This document shows positions 8,759-17,349 of a stretch of 64,000 nt of DNA, piece by piece (position 1 is the first letter of the stretch; every line of letters starts with the position of its first letter). The notes beneath the pieces are model-generated. The model was not told the DNA's origin, ran no database searches, and saw only the letters and a list, made by a program, of their open reading frames with translations. The stretch comes from Reichenbachiella versicolor (lineage in GTDB: Bacteria > Bacteroidota > Bacteroidia > Cytophagales > Cyclobacteriaceae). The stretch covers positions 248,001-312,000 of the forward strand of contig NZ_QFZQ01000003.1 in assembly GCF_003171675.1 (NCBI RefSeq). Direction: 5' to 3'. Position numbers and translations under genes: made by a program.

Positions 8759-10396
8759 TTATTTCATCATGTTTATTTCAGCAATACTCTTGATTCGATT
8801 TCTCTCCAAAAATGCATCGATCGTCTCAAAATGCTCTACCACTCGTTTTTCTTTGAACTCAAATACTTTCTCCGACAACCCTCGCAAAAAGTCTCTATCA
8901 TGAGAGACCAATATCAGCGTCCCATCAAAAGCCTTCAAAGCCTCTTTTAATACATCTTTAGACTTTAGATCAAGGTGATTAGTAGGTTCATCAAGGATCA
9001 ATAAGTTGACAGGTTCTAGTAGCAGTTTGACCATAGCCAATCTCGTTCTCTCCCCTCCAGAGAGTACCCCGACTTTCTTGTCGATGTCATCACCCTGAAA
9101 CATAAACCCACCAAGGATGTTTTTGACTTGTTTACGAATATCTCCTTCAGCCACTTCATCAACAGTCTCGAAGACCGTCTTTTCAGAATTAAGTAATGAA
9201 GCTTGATTTTGAGCGAAATACCCGACTTTCACATTGTGCCCTAATTGGCAATCACCCTCCACTTCGATTTCCTTGAGGATGGATTTCACCATAGTAGATT
9301 TACCCTCACCATTTCTACCGACGAACGATACTTTTTCGCCTCTAGAGATTGTCATGTTAGCATTTTCGAAGACGACATGATCACCATACGACTTAGAGAC
9401 ATCTTTGACGATCACAGGATAGTCACCAGATCTAGGAGCAGGAGGGAAGCGAAGCTTCAATGCTGAAGTATCCACCTCATCGATTTCTATGATTTGGAGC
9501 TTTGAAAGCATCCTTTCCCTAGACGCTACCTGATTGGTCTTAGAATATGTCCCTTTGAATTTTTCTATGAAAGCCCTGTTGTCAGCGATCATTTTTTGCT
9601 GCTCCTGATAAGCTTTGAGCTGAGAAGCCCGACGTTCTTCGCGAAGTGTAAGGTATTGGGAATAATTGGCCTTGTAATCATATATACGCCCCATCGTCAC
9701 CTCGATCGTACGGTTGGTGATGTTGTCGATGAACGCCCTATCGTGGGATATCACTATAACAGCATCCGCCTTGTTGACCAAGAAGTCTTCAAGCCAGATC
9801 ACAGACTCAATATCGATATGGTTAGTCGGCTCATCTAGTAGGATCAAGTCTGGTTTTTGAAGCAGAATTTTTGCAAGCTCTATTCTCATTCTCCATCCAC
9901 CACTGAATTCACTCGTCTGACGATTCATATCTTCTTGAGTGAATCCCAAACCTTTCAGAGCCTTTTCCACCTCAGCATCATAGTTGACCTCTTCTAGGAT
10001 GTAATATTTCTCACCTAGCTCAGACACCTTTTCGATGATTCCCATGTACTCTTTGCTCTCATAGTCCGTACGAGTCTCCAGTTCCTTATTGAGTCGGTCC
10101 ATTTCGTCTCGCATTTCATAGACGTATTGGAAAGCCTTAGCCGCCTCTTCGAAGACCGTACAATTGTCTTCTGTCAATAAGTGCTGAGGTAAATAAGCAA
10201 TCTTCGCATCCTTTGGCGCACTGATTTTTCCCTTAGTAGGTTTTTGTACACCAGCGATGATCTTCATCATAGTTGATTTACCAGCCCCATTTTTACCCAT
10301 TAGGGCGATTTTGTCCGTAGGATTGACATTGAACGATACATCACTAAAAAGAGTCGAGCCGCTGAACTCCACGGCAAGATTATCTACAGAAATCAT
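8759..10396 (-). CDS. ABC-F family ATP-binding protein (YbiT-like)
   Basis: This 545-residue soluble protein has two ABC ATPase domains in tandem and no membrane part, which defines the ABC-F class of ribosome-acting factors. The first domain has Walker A GKNGAGKS (34-41), a signature near FSGGWRMR and LLDEPTNHID. A linker of about 80 charged residues (the P-site tRNA interaction motif) follows. The second domain has GRNGEGKS, LSGGERTRL and LILDEPTNHLD. It resembles YbiT/AbcF3 more than EttA or Uup, since the Uup C-terminal coiled coil is missing. Members relieve stalled ribosomes, and some protect against antibiotics; nothing here indicates resistance. Start ATG at 10396; 86 bp separate it from the downstream kinase gene. 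Confidence 0.92.
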   Translation of the reverse strand: MISVDNLAVEFSGSTLFSDVSFNVNPTDKIALMGKNGAGKSTMMKIIAGVQKPTKGKISAPKDAKIAYLPQHLLTEDNCTVFEEAAKAFQYVYEMRDEMDRLNKELETRTDYESKEYMGIIEKVSELGEKYYILEEVNYDAEVEKALKGLGFTQEDMNRQTSEFSGGWRMRIELAKILLQKPDLILLDEPTNHIDIESVIWLEDFLVNKADAVIVISHDRAFIDNITNRTIEVTMGRIYDYKANYSQYLTLREERRASQLKAYQEQQKMIADNRAFIEKFKGTYSKTNQVASRERMLSKLQIIEIDEVDTSALKLRFPPAPRSGDYPVIVKDVSKSYGDHVVFENANMTISRGEKVSFVGRNGEGKSTMVKSILKEIEVEGDCQLGHNVKVGYFAQNQASLLNSEKTVFETVDEVAEGDIRKQVKNILGGFMFQGDDIDKKVGVLSGGERTRLAMVKLLLEPVNLLILDEPTNHLDLKSKDVLKEALKAFDGTLILVSHDRDFLRGLSEKVFEFKEKRVVEHFETIDAFLERNRIKSIAEINMMK

Positions 10397-10580
10397 AGTC
10401 TTTGCTTTAGACCTGCGAATCTAAGGAAAAGGCTTGAACCTGTAGTGGTTGACTTACGCTTACACTGGCTTTATTATAGAGTAATAGGGGGAGTAAATGT
10501 CATTTGTCAAGATGAGTAATAGGCGGGATTTCGATTCTACTAAATTGCCGGCTTTATTAATAATCTAACATTTTAATTGT

Positions 10581-11567
10581 ATGAAGATTCAAAGACTATT
10601 ATTCCTATTATTAATTACCATTCTATTGGCTTGTGAAGACGAAAGTCAAGTAGAAGAGACAGAAACAGAAGTAGATTTAGAGGTAAGTATAGCAGAAAAC
10701 TTACCAGAAAAAACAGTCTACGGTGCGGCGCACAAAGTGCGATTGGGATTGAACAAACATCAAGATTCGGTCTCTGTAAAATGGACCGCCGACGGTGGTT
10801 CTTTTAGTTCGGAGTCAGGTATTTCCAATACTTGGAATGCACCAGATGAGAAAGGTGTATACAGCCTAGCTGCTGAAGTAAGTGAAGACGGTTCTATTCA
10901 TGATACGTTTGATTTTTCAGAAGTAGAAGTTGTCGGTAGCTTTTATGAGACTTTCGATTCCGAACTGTCAGCTAATTGGTTGGTGAATGAAGAAACCACT
11001 ACCACAGCTATTACTGATGGAAGACTCAAAGTGACTAGATCAACATTGGATGATAAACCTGCAAATTTGATTCTGAAAATGACACACATGGGGGTTGAAA
11101 CAGCTGTACCTGTAGCTTTTTCAGTGGATGTCAAAGAGAATTTTACAAATGCAGCCTCAAGAGCTGATTATAGGTTTGTTAATTACTTTGACGCATCAGA
11201 TGTTCGAGACGGAGAAAAGTATTTATTCACTCTCGCTTTATATGTAGTTCCATCACAAAACAAATTGATATCTAGGATTGGAGTAGCGCAAAAAGGAAGT
11301 GAATCCTTAGCAGGTGGGGTCAAATTTTATTCATTGAATGAATACTCCGTCGTAGGTACGGAAATCAATCTGGATGTAGAAAATAATTGGTCAATTGAAA
11401 TCGATAAAGACTTTAATTTGAACTATTTGGCAAATGGTAAGAGCTTCTATTCAGCAAAACGAGCTGCAACTGATAGTATTTTAATACTAAATGAAGTGAC
11501 TAGGTTTCAATATCTTGACAACAGCCTAAGTACTGAATTGGACAATTTGATTATTGATCTAAAGTAG
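10581..11567 (+). CDS. Lipoprotein with Ig-like and jelly-roll-like domains, function unknown
   Basis: The product has 328 residues. A lipoprotein signal is clear (ITILLAC, Cys18), followed by a Glu/Thr-rich linker. Residues about 35-120 look like a PKD/Ig-type beta domain (VSVKWTADGG, WNAPDEKGVYSL). From about 125 the pattern FYETFDSELSANWLV with DGRLKV resembles the start of LamG or DUF1080-like beta-sandwich domains that bind or cut glycans. No catalytic residues could be assigned. It is a single gene with no obvious operon partner, followed by a repeat-rich gap. An envelope lipoprotein of Bacteroidota is certain; a carbohydrate role is only a guess. Confidence 0.7.
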   Translation: MKIQRLLFLLLITILLACEDESQVEETETEVDLEVSIAENLPEKTVYGAAHKVRLGLNKHQDSVSVKWTADGGSFSSESGISNTWNAPDEKGVYSLAAEVSEDGSIHDTFDFSEVEVVGSFYETFDSELSANWLVNEETTTTAITDGRLKVTRSTLDDKPANLILKMTHMGVETAVPVAFSVDVKENFTNAASRADYRFVNYFDASDVRDGEKYLFTLALYVVPSQNKLISRIGVAQKGSESLAGGVKFYSLNEYSVVGTEINLDVENNWSIEIDKDFNLNYLANGKSFYSAKRAATDSILILNEVTRFQYLDNSLSTELDNLIIDLK

Positions 11568-11991
11568 GTTGTCTCAAGGGTCAGTGCTTTCTCAGAGCAC
11601 GACGTAAAGTAAAGTGGTAATTTGTTTTAGAGGGGTGTTGTTTTCTAAAAACAGGTTGCCACTTTTCATGTCTGTAGGCATACATCTGCGCTGGTGCGAG
11701 TTTGTAGCTCGTATCAATATCATCCATGCAGTCATTTAAATTTCGTATCTTTTATAACGTAAAGTCCGAGTTGCAAACTCGAACTAGCCTTCACTTCACA
11801 TCCATGCTCGGACTAGCAGGGACTTGAAAAAGACCTTATCAAAGAAGCTGCTTGTTTCAAGGTTTGTGTTCAGCTCGTTAATACACTAATGAGTAAAAAA
11901 AACTGTCTCAGAAATAAAAAATAAGTTGAGCAAAATGTAACGCATTAGTTATCACTTGTACTTGTTTAATTTCTATTTCTGAGACAACCTA
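11565..11991. repeat. Non-coding element bounded by 12-bp inverted repeats
   Basis: TAGGTTGTCTCA (11565-11576) recurs inverted as TGAGACAACCTA (11980-11991). A second exact inverted pair, TGTCTCAGAAATA (11904-11916) and TATTTCTGAGACA (11974-11986), nests inside the right end. The interior of about 400 bp has no convincing ORF. The ends look like those of a miniature insertion element or a transposon remnant. The left repeat starts within the stop codon of the upstream lipoprotein gene. Confidence 0.5.
11696..11781. repeat. Pair of REP-like CGAG...CTCG palindromes
   Basis: GCGAGTTTGTAGCTCGT (11696-11712) and CGAGTTGCAAACTCG (11767-11781) are short hairpins sharing a CGAGTT stem. The second has 6-bp arms around GCA. 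They resemble repetitive extragenic palindromes of the kind mobilised by REP-associated or IS200-like transposases. No transposase is present in the window. Confidence 0.4.
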
Positions 11992-12034
11992 TTTATCTCT
12001 TACTATAAATTTAGTTTGAGACTAAAATTAATTT

Positions 12035-13009
12035 TTAAAGTTCAGGACTAGGTTCAGGCTCAAATTCAGACTCTGATTCTGGAGAGTATATAGATAGTGT
12101 TTTGAAGTTTTCATCAATTTCAATATTAATATCATCTACTGGCTCGTACTTAAAACCAACCTCTAATAACTGCATCTTATCTGAAAATGGATCATCATCA
12201 CAGCTCACAGTAGTATAAGTTCTTAGCTGTCCTTCAATTATTCCAGATTCTATTGTGTATTCATTGGTAAATAGACCTGTTGAATAATCCGACGTATAAT
12301 CTGAATCATACCATGACTCCTGATGAGGGTTATAATGCATTCCACTTAGTGAATTTTCAGAACGGATGATTAAATAAATATCTTTAGGGGATTCTTGTGA
12401 AAGGTTAATAGTATATTCAATTCCCCATCCTGATACTCGCCAATCATTTCTAGGTATCCATCTTGCACCGCAATCTTTTGATATTGAACTTTTATTAAAT
12501 CCTACAACAATAGGCTCAAGAGGGGTAATAGTTAAGTCGTGTTTATTGCGAGCACCAATACTACCTCCAGAACTAACGCTTATAATTTCAAGAGTAAGGG
12601 TTTCGTTTTCTAGTTCTCTTACTCCGTCTTCTACAATTAGCATCTCTACATTATAAGCAGTAGCTCCTTTAGGAATAACAAAAGTAGTGCTAGTCAAAGG
12701 AGTGACATCTTTTATGAAATCTGCAGTTCCTGTAGCCTGATAGGTTACAGAGACTTCTTCAGTACTTGTCCCAACCAATTTTAAAGGGATAAGAATAGTT
12801 CCACTTTTTTCATTGGCGATAGTTTCTCCCTCCTTAAACGAGATTTGCAAGTCACTTTCTTGAGAATCATTATCGAGTTCTGTAGTTAAAGCTTTCTGAA
12901 TTTCTTCACATTCACATGTGTCATCGCATGAGTAAAAAAGAGCCGAGAATGATAGGATAAAGGTTAGAAGAGTTAAGTTAATCTTGCGTTTTAAGCGGTT
13001 AATTTTCAT
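12035..13009 (-). CDS. Lipoprotein with a Calx-beta-like domain, function unknown
   Basis: The product has 324 residues with a lipoprotein signal (lipobox ALFYSC, Cys28). The segment from about 52 to 165 has the Calx-beta pattern: IANEKSGTILIPLKL, TATGTADF-like turns, and an acidic VEDGVRELENETLTLEI stretch that usually binds calcium. Residues 170-310 form a second, unrecognised beta-rich part with one pair of Cys (180 and 270) that could form a disulfide. The C-terminal tail is a Pro/Glu/Ser-rich ESEFEPEPSPEL. The gene is isolated between non-coding stretches. Probably an envelope protein used in surface or matrix contacts; that role is inferred. Confidence 0.65.
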   Translation of the reverse strand: MKINRLKRKINLTLLTFILSFSALFYSCDDTCECEEIQKALTTELDNDSQESDLQISFKEGETIANEKSGTILIPLKLVGTSTEEVSVTYQATGTADFIKDVTPLTSTTFVIPKGATAYNVEMLIVEDGVRELENETLTLEIISVSSGGSIGARNKHDLTITPLEPIVVGFNKSSISKDCGARWIPRNDWRVSGWGIEYTINLSQESPKDIYLIIRSENSLSGMHYNPHQESWYDSDYTSDYSTGLFTNEYTIESGIIEGQLRTYTTVSCDDDPFSDKMQLLEVGFKYEPVDDINIEIDENFKTLSIYSPESESEFEPEPSPEL

Positions 13010-13813
13010 TTTTATTTGTTTTAAATGTTTCTAATTAATTTTCTTTTATCTAAAGATGATTCAGTTTCTTGTCTTAGGATAGAGTGCTGATAGTTAGATG
13101 AATACTTCAGTTCTATAGTACTTTGATGAGTTATTTTAATCTCACTTATAAGCTGTGAAGAATTGATTCTATTTGCTTAAATCGTATGAACTGTTTTTAT
13201 AGGTCAACTTCTGAGTGGGATTTAATAGCGCTTACTGTTTTGTGGTGTACACAGTTTGTCAATACACTATTGAGTTGTATGGTTTTCTCGACGAATGATT
13301 GGCAGAATCTAGGTTTTACCGCGAATAAAAGAGAAGAATAATAATGAAGGTTAGAAATAGATATCGCTTGCATAGTAGTTAGATGTTTTTAGATAAATGT
13401 CAGACCTGTATTAATAAAAGAATTAATCCAGAATATTCTTGGATACAAGATTACTTAAAATAGATGTGACGTTCAAAAAAAAATGCTAGCTAGGTGTCTA
13501 TAGCATAGCTTTATTTTCGATAAGAGATAATTCGATTAAGCTTTATTTTCAAATACATGGTTGCATAATATTATCTTCTAGTATACAGACAGATTAAAGG
13601 GGGATCTATAAAACCTTCCATAACCTCATCTCTTAGACGCATATTCAAGTATTAATCCGTTCTATTCTACTAATGGAATTAGGTATTCTAGGTTTAGTGA
13701 AGGTATTTAAGCTCAAACTCAATGTTTTTTAGAGTTTGAGGCACATTTTAGTGAAAATAGATCGTCTCTTAGTTACTGAAACACACCTAGACGATCCACC
13801 AGCTATTTATTCC
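13010..13813. other. Gene-free stretch upstream of the 21-bp array
   Basis: About 800 bp of AT-rich sequence with stops in every frame at short intervals. Nothing recognisable was found apart from a presumed promoter region for the lipoprotein gene starting at 13009 on the minus strand. Confidence 0.5.
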
Positions 13814-14000
13814 TGGAATAATTCATTCCCGACATGGAATAACTCATTCGTCAGGTGGTAGAATTCATTTTTTGATGGAATAACTCATTCATGAAGTGGT
13901 AGAACTAATTCCTGATATGGAATAATTCATTCTTAAGGTGGTAGAACTCGTTCCTATACTGGTAGAAATGATTTTTTAGTGGTAGAATTTATTCTTTGAC
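13814..14000. repeat. Array A: nine degenerate 20-21-bp tandem units
   Basis: Units start at 13814, 13835, 13856, 13876, 13897, 13918, 13939, 13960 and 13980. Seven are 21 bp and two are 20 bp. The consensus is TGGWAKAAYTCATTC followed by six variable bases. Each core has partial dyad symmetry (GAAT, five bases, ATTC). Reading frames are broken by stops (TGG TAG) and by the 20-bp units, so the repeat is not coding. It lies about 145 bp beyond the 3' end of the first TPR gene. Unit length equals two DNA helical turns, suggesting binding sites on one face of the helix, but no binding protein is known. Confidence 0.75.
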
Positions 14001-14144
14001 ACGAATATGTCAATCTAGAAGAGGAATGGCACAATAGTTCATGTTCAGATTCAAATCACAGCCTTCTATCAAAGGGTAAATAGATCATGAAAGACAGCTG
14101 TTAATCGTTTTTAGCTAACAAGAGAGCTAGGTATTAGTACAAAC

Positions 14145-15383
14145 TCAAGCATGATTAATCAAAGTCTCGTCTATTTCTTTTATTAGAGACTTGTATGCCT
14201 TTCTTTTCTTTCGGGTGTATAAGCGTATCAGTACGATCGAAATCAATATTAATAATACCAATGCCACAGCAGCTATGATCCATTTTTGTAGACTCTTTTC
14301 TAGCTCCGAATTATGAACTCCTTTTTCATGGTCTTTTATAATTAGCTGAGCATTGGCTTTTCCAAGGTCAGTATTCAAACCAGTTATTTGTTCAATGTTT
14401 TCTAATTCAGCCAATCGGCGCTGGTCATTTTTGGCAATTGCTATTAGTTTGAGATACTCTAAAGACTCAGTCAATTCAACGGTGTGTTGAGATTTGGTCG
14501 AAGTGCTAGGAAGATTGAGGTGCAAAGCTTTGTCTAGGTATATCAAAGAAGAGTCATAGTCTCCAAGGTGATAATAGCACCTTCCTATACTGTTTAAGAG
14601 AGGAATATAAGTATATAGATATTCCTGATCAACACGCTTCTCTGCACTGATATACAATTCTAAAGCTTCTTTATACCTCTGCTGAATCAATCTAATATTT
14701 CCAATATTGAGTTTGGATATAGCGATATTCTCCTCACTTATATCTGGGACTTGTCCTGATTCATAGTATAGCTGAGCTGCTTTTTCTAAATCCCCTTTGT
14801 CTTTACTATTTCGACCTAGTTCATTGAGAGATAATGAAACTATGTCGCTTATACCAAGTTCTTTCGCCAGATAGTTGCATCTTAAAAGACTCTTTGTGCA
14901 TTCATCGTGTTTCTTCTGACTTCTGAGGCAGATACCAAGATTGTATAAACAATATACCACACGAACTTGGCTGCCCTGTTCTTCAGCTATAGCTAATGCA
15001 TATTCAAACAGCTTCTGAGCCTCAGTGATGTTGTTCATCTCCAAATTATTCAAACCTGAGAGCTGTGCAGTTTTATATTCGAGATCTTTCATGTTGTCGT
15101 TTTCCAGAGTTATCGCTCTTGATTTGACCCCATATGTTAAGCTCTTTAAGTATTCCTGCTGATAATAAAATTGTTTGGCTATCAAGTAATAATATTCAGC
15201 AAGTTCGGGTTGATCTACTACAGGGTTTTTGGAAAGGTAGTCATTTAACAATGCTATTGATAGTTGGGCCGAATCTAGCGCTACAGCTTCTGCTTTTAGC
15301 TTTTCAAAAGTTGATGAATCTGCTTGTACAGCCAGCGAGATGGTTAAGGTAAATAGTAACAGTAGGGGGAGTTTTAGATTCAT
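14145..15383 (-). CDS. TPR-repeat membrane protein with short cytoplasmic tail (paralogue 1)
   Basis: The product has 412 residues. An N-terminal Sec signal (LLLLFTLTISLAVQA) precedes an all-helical TPR region of about 320 residues, including YNLGICLRSQKKHDECT and LNIGNIRLIQQRYKEALELY. A coiled-coil segment, one membrane helix near 370-390 and a basic tail ending YKSLIKEIDETLINHA follow. TPRs would therefore lie in the periplasm and the tail in the cytoplasm. The layout is that of Bacteroidota TPR sensors that normally carry a LuxR or kinase domain after the helix, but here only about 25 residues remain. It lies in tandem with a paralogue at 15447-16706. Function unknown; truncated sensor or scaffold are both possible. 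Confidence 0.75.
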   Translation of the reverse strand: MNLKLPLLLLFTLTISLAVQADSSTFEKLKAEAVALDSAQLSIALLNDYLSKNPVVDQPELAEYYYLIAKQFYYQQEYLKSLTYGVKSRAITLENDNMKDLEYKTAQLSGLNNLEMNNITEAQKLFEYALAIAEEQGSQVRVVYCLYNLGICLRSQKKHDECTKSLLRCNYLAKELGISDIVSLSLNELGRNSKDKGDLEKAAQLYYESGQVPDISEENIAISKLNIGNIRLIQQRYKEALELYISAEKRVDQEYLYTYIPLLNSIGRCYYHLGDYDSSLIYLDKALHLNLPSTSTKSQHTVELTESLEYLKLIAIAKNDQRRLAELENIEQITGLNTDLGKANAQLIIKDHEKGVHNSELEKSLQKWIIAAVALVLLILISIVLIRLYTRKKRKAYKSLIKEIDETLINHA

Positions 15384-15446
15384 TTGTATCCGTTTATTTG
15401 TTAGGCAATAGTCACTGCTTAGACTTATCGAATGAATTTATACTGC

Positions 15447-16706
15447 TCACGCATGATTAATCAAAGTCTCGTCTATTTCTTTTATTAGAGACTTGTATGT
15501 ATTTCTTTTCTTTCTCGTGTAGTAGCGTATCAGTACGATAGAAACGAAAATCAAAGTCAACAGTCCAATAGCAATGGTAATCCATTTTTGGTTGCTTTTT
15601 TCTAGTTTCTTATTTTCTACTTCCTTTTCGTGATCCTGAACGGTCAGCTGGATATTAATTTTTTTAAGTTCTTCTAGATTGGCTATTAGGTTAGCGTTAT
15701 ACCTAGCCATCTTTTGCATAATCCCCTTATCCACCAACAAGTTCTCGTTATTTTTCGCTTTGGCAACTAATTCAAGGTATTCAAAAGATTCTTTCAACTC
15801 TATGGGGCGATTAGCCATTACATTGGGCGTAGGAATATTTAGATGGAAAGCCTTTTCAAGATAAGTCAAAGCTGAGTCATAAAGTCCTACTTGATAATAG
15901 CATTTACCTATACCATTTGATAGAGGAATATAAGTATACAAATATGTTTCATCTATAAGATTCTCAGCTTTTCTATATAATTCAATAGCCTCATTGTACC
16001 TCCCTTGAATCAATCTAATATTTCCAATATTGAGTTTAGATATAGCAATATTTTCTTCACTTATATCAGGTACTTGTCCTGATTCATGGTATAACTGTAC
16101 TGCTTTTTCTAAGTTTCCTTTTTTCTCACTATTCCATCCTAATTCGTTTAGAGATGACGATACGATGTCGTTTATGCCAAGTTCTTTAGCCATATCGTTG
16201 CATTTTGAGAGAATCTTGGTAGAAGCGTCATATTTTTTCTGATTGTTTAAGCAAAGGCCAATATTGAATAAACAGTATACTATTCGGACTTTGTTTTCTT
16301 GTGCTTCGGCAATGTTCAAAGCAAGTTCAAACTGTCTTTGTGCCTCAGTGTAATTGTTCATCTCAGTATTAATAACTGCTGACAACTGGTCTAATTCATA
16401 TTCGAGATCTAGTGAATTTTCATGCTCTAGAACTAACTCTCTTGACTTTAGTATGAACGATAAACTTTTTAAATACTCTCGTTGACTAAAAAATTGTTCT
16501 GATACCAGATAGTAATAATCTGCAAGCTGATGTTGTTCTACTTCATCATTTTTGGATAGATAATTATTCAATAAAATGACTGATTGTTGGGCAGAATCAA
16601 GTGCCATCGCCTTAGCTTTTAGCTGTTCAAACTGCGACAATTCAGCCCTCACTACTAAAGTGCTTGTAATAATTAAAATTAAAAGCGCCGGTTGTTTTAG
16701 GTTCAT
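15447..16706 (-). CDS. TPR-repeat membrane protein with short cytoplasmic tail (paralogue 2)
   Basis: The product has 419 residues from the ATG at 16706; a TTG nine codons upstream is possible but spoils the signal peptide. Architecture matches its neighbour: signal MNLKQPALLILIITSTLVV, about 330 residues of TPR helices with the shared run ISEENIAISKLNIGNIRLIQ, a coiled coil, one membrane helix and the same tail YKSLIKEIDETLINHA. DNA of the last 70 or so bases is nearly identical in both genes, pointing to recent tandem duplication or gene conversion, while the TPR parts have diverged. The small lipoprotein gene at 16797 lies just upstream on the same strand. Its ligand and downstream partner are unknown. 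Confidence 0.75.
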   Translation of the reverse strand: MNLKQPALLILIITSTLVVRAELSQFEQLKAKAMALDSAQQSVILLNNYLSKNDEVEQHQLADYYYLVSEQFFSQREYLKSLSFILKSRELVLEHENSLDLEYELDQLSAVINTEMNNYTEAQRQFELALNIAEAQENKVRIVYCLFNIGLCLNNQKKYDASTKILSKCNDMAKELGINDIVSSSLNELGWNSEKKGNLEKAVQLYHESGQVPDISEENIAISKLNIGNIRLIQGRYNEAIELYRKAENLIDETYLYTYIPLSNGIGKCYYQVGLYDSALTYLEKAFHLNIPTPNVMANRPIELKESFEYLELVAKAKNNENLLVDKGIMQKMARYNANLIANLEELKKINIQLTVQDHEKEVENKKLEKSNQKWITIAIGLLTLIFVSIVLIRYYTRKKRNTYKSLIKEIDETLINHA

Positions 16707-16760
16707 TTGTATTGGTTTAAGTGTTGTATACAATATTAGTTACTTAGACTTATCAAAAGT

Positions 16761-16785
16761 CGGAAGAGACAATTGCGTCTCTTCC
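16761..16785 (-). terminator. Hairpin between the small lipoprotein gene and the TPR genes
   Basis: GGAAGAGAC and GTCTCTTCC form a 9-bp perfect stem around a 6-nt loop, just past the stop of the small lipoprotein gene. On the minus strand it is followed by GACTTTTGAT, a weak T-run, so it may be a partial terminator or a processing site between the lipoprotein gene and the TPR gene. Confidence 0.4.
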
Positions 16786-16796
16786 AAAATTCATTT

Positions 16797-16964
16797 CTAA
16801 TTAATAGAAGAAGGTCTTTTTGCTTTATTACCACCTTTACTAGCTGTCGGATTTACGATCTCCTGATCAAGATTTTCATCTTTAGCTGGGATTTCATCCT
16901 CCGCACATGCGAAACAGATGACTGGAAAAATTAATAATGCGACCAATTTAAGAAAAGATTTCAT
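16797..16964 (-). CDS. 55-residue small lipoprotein, function unknown
   Basis: This short gene reads MKSFLKLVALLIFPVICFAC before an acidic stretch (AEDEIPAKDENLDQE) and a C-terminus rich in Gly, Asn, Lys and Arg (GGNKAKRPSSIN). The first 20 residues are a good lipoprotein signal with Cys20 as the lipidated residue. The gene is on the same strand as the two TPR genes and about 90 bp upstream of the second. Small lipoproteins of this size are common in Bacteroidota and often lack any known homologue. Given its position it could be a ligand or partner of the TPR proteins; that is speculation. An ATG at 16964 and a good lipobox make coding likely. Confidence 0.6.
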   Translation of the reverse strand: MKSFLKLVALLIFPVICFACAEDEIPAKDENLDQEIVNPTASKGGNKAKRPSSIN

Positions 16965-17349
16965 GATTATAATATTTAAATGTTAAATCCTCCAACCTAG
17001 GAGGCCTTCTTTATTGTAACCTTAAATCAATTCATAGTTGGTTTAAATTTCTTCTTATTACACTCTATTTCTGCTTATACTATGTGTATTAGCGGTTTGT
17101 AGATGTTTTTTAGCATCTAGTATGCTGGATTTATGCCCGTTTCAGTATTTGGTTTTTTGTCTCCTGAGTCTTCAGTATTGAGTTGAAATTTTATCTATAA
17201 GGTTGTCAAAAGACTCGAGTCTTGGAGCTTTGTTTTTAATGCACTCACGTATAACGATTTTTATGTTATTTCGCAGACGTTTCGATGCTAGTGATTGGAG
17301 TTGTTCTTGTTATTCATGACGTTTTTGTACAAAGTAGACGTAAGCTATC
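16965..17349. other. Gene-free promoter and spacer region
   Basis: AT-rich sequence upstream of the small lipoprotein gene. It should carry the minus-strand promoter for the lipoprotein and TPR genes. No ORF or clear structure was seen. Confidence 0.4.
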
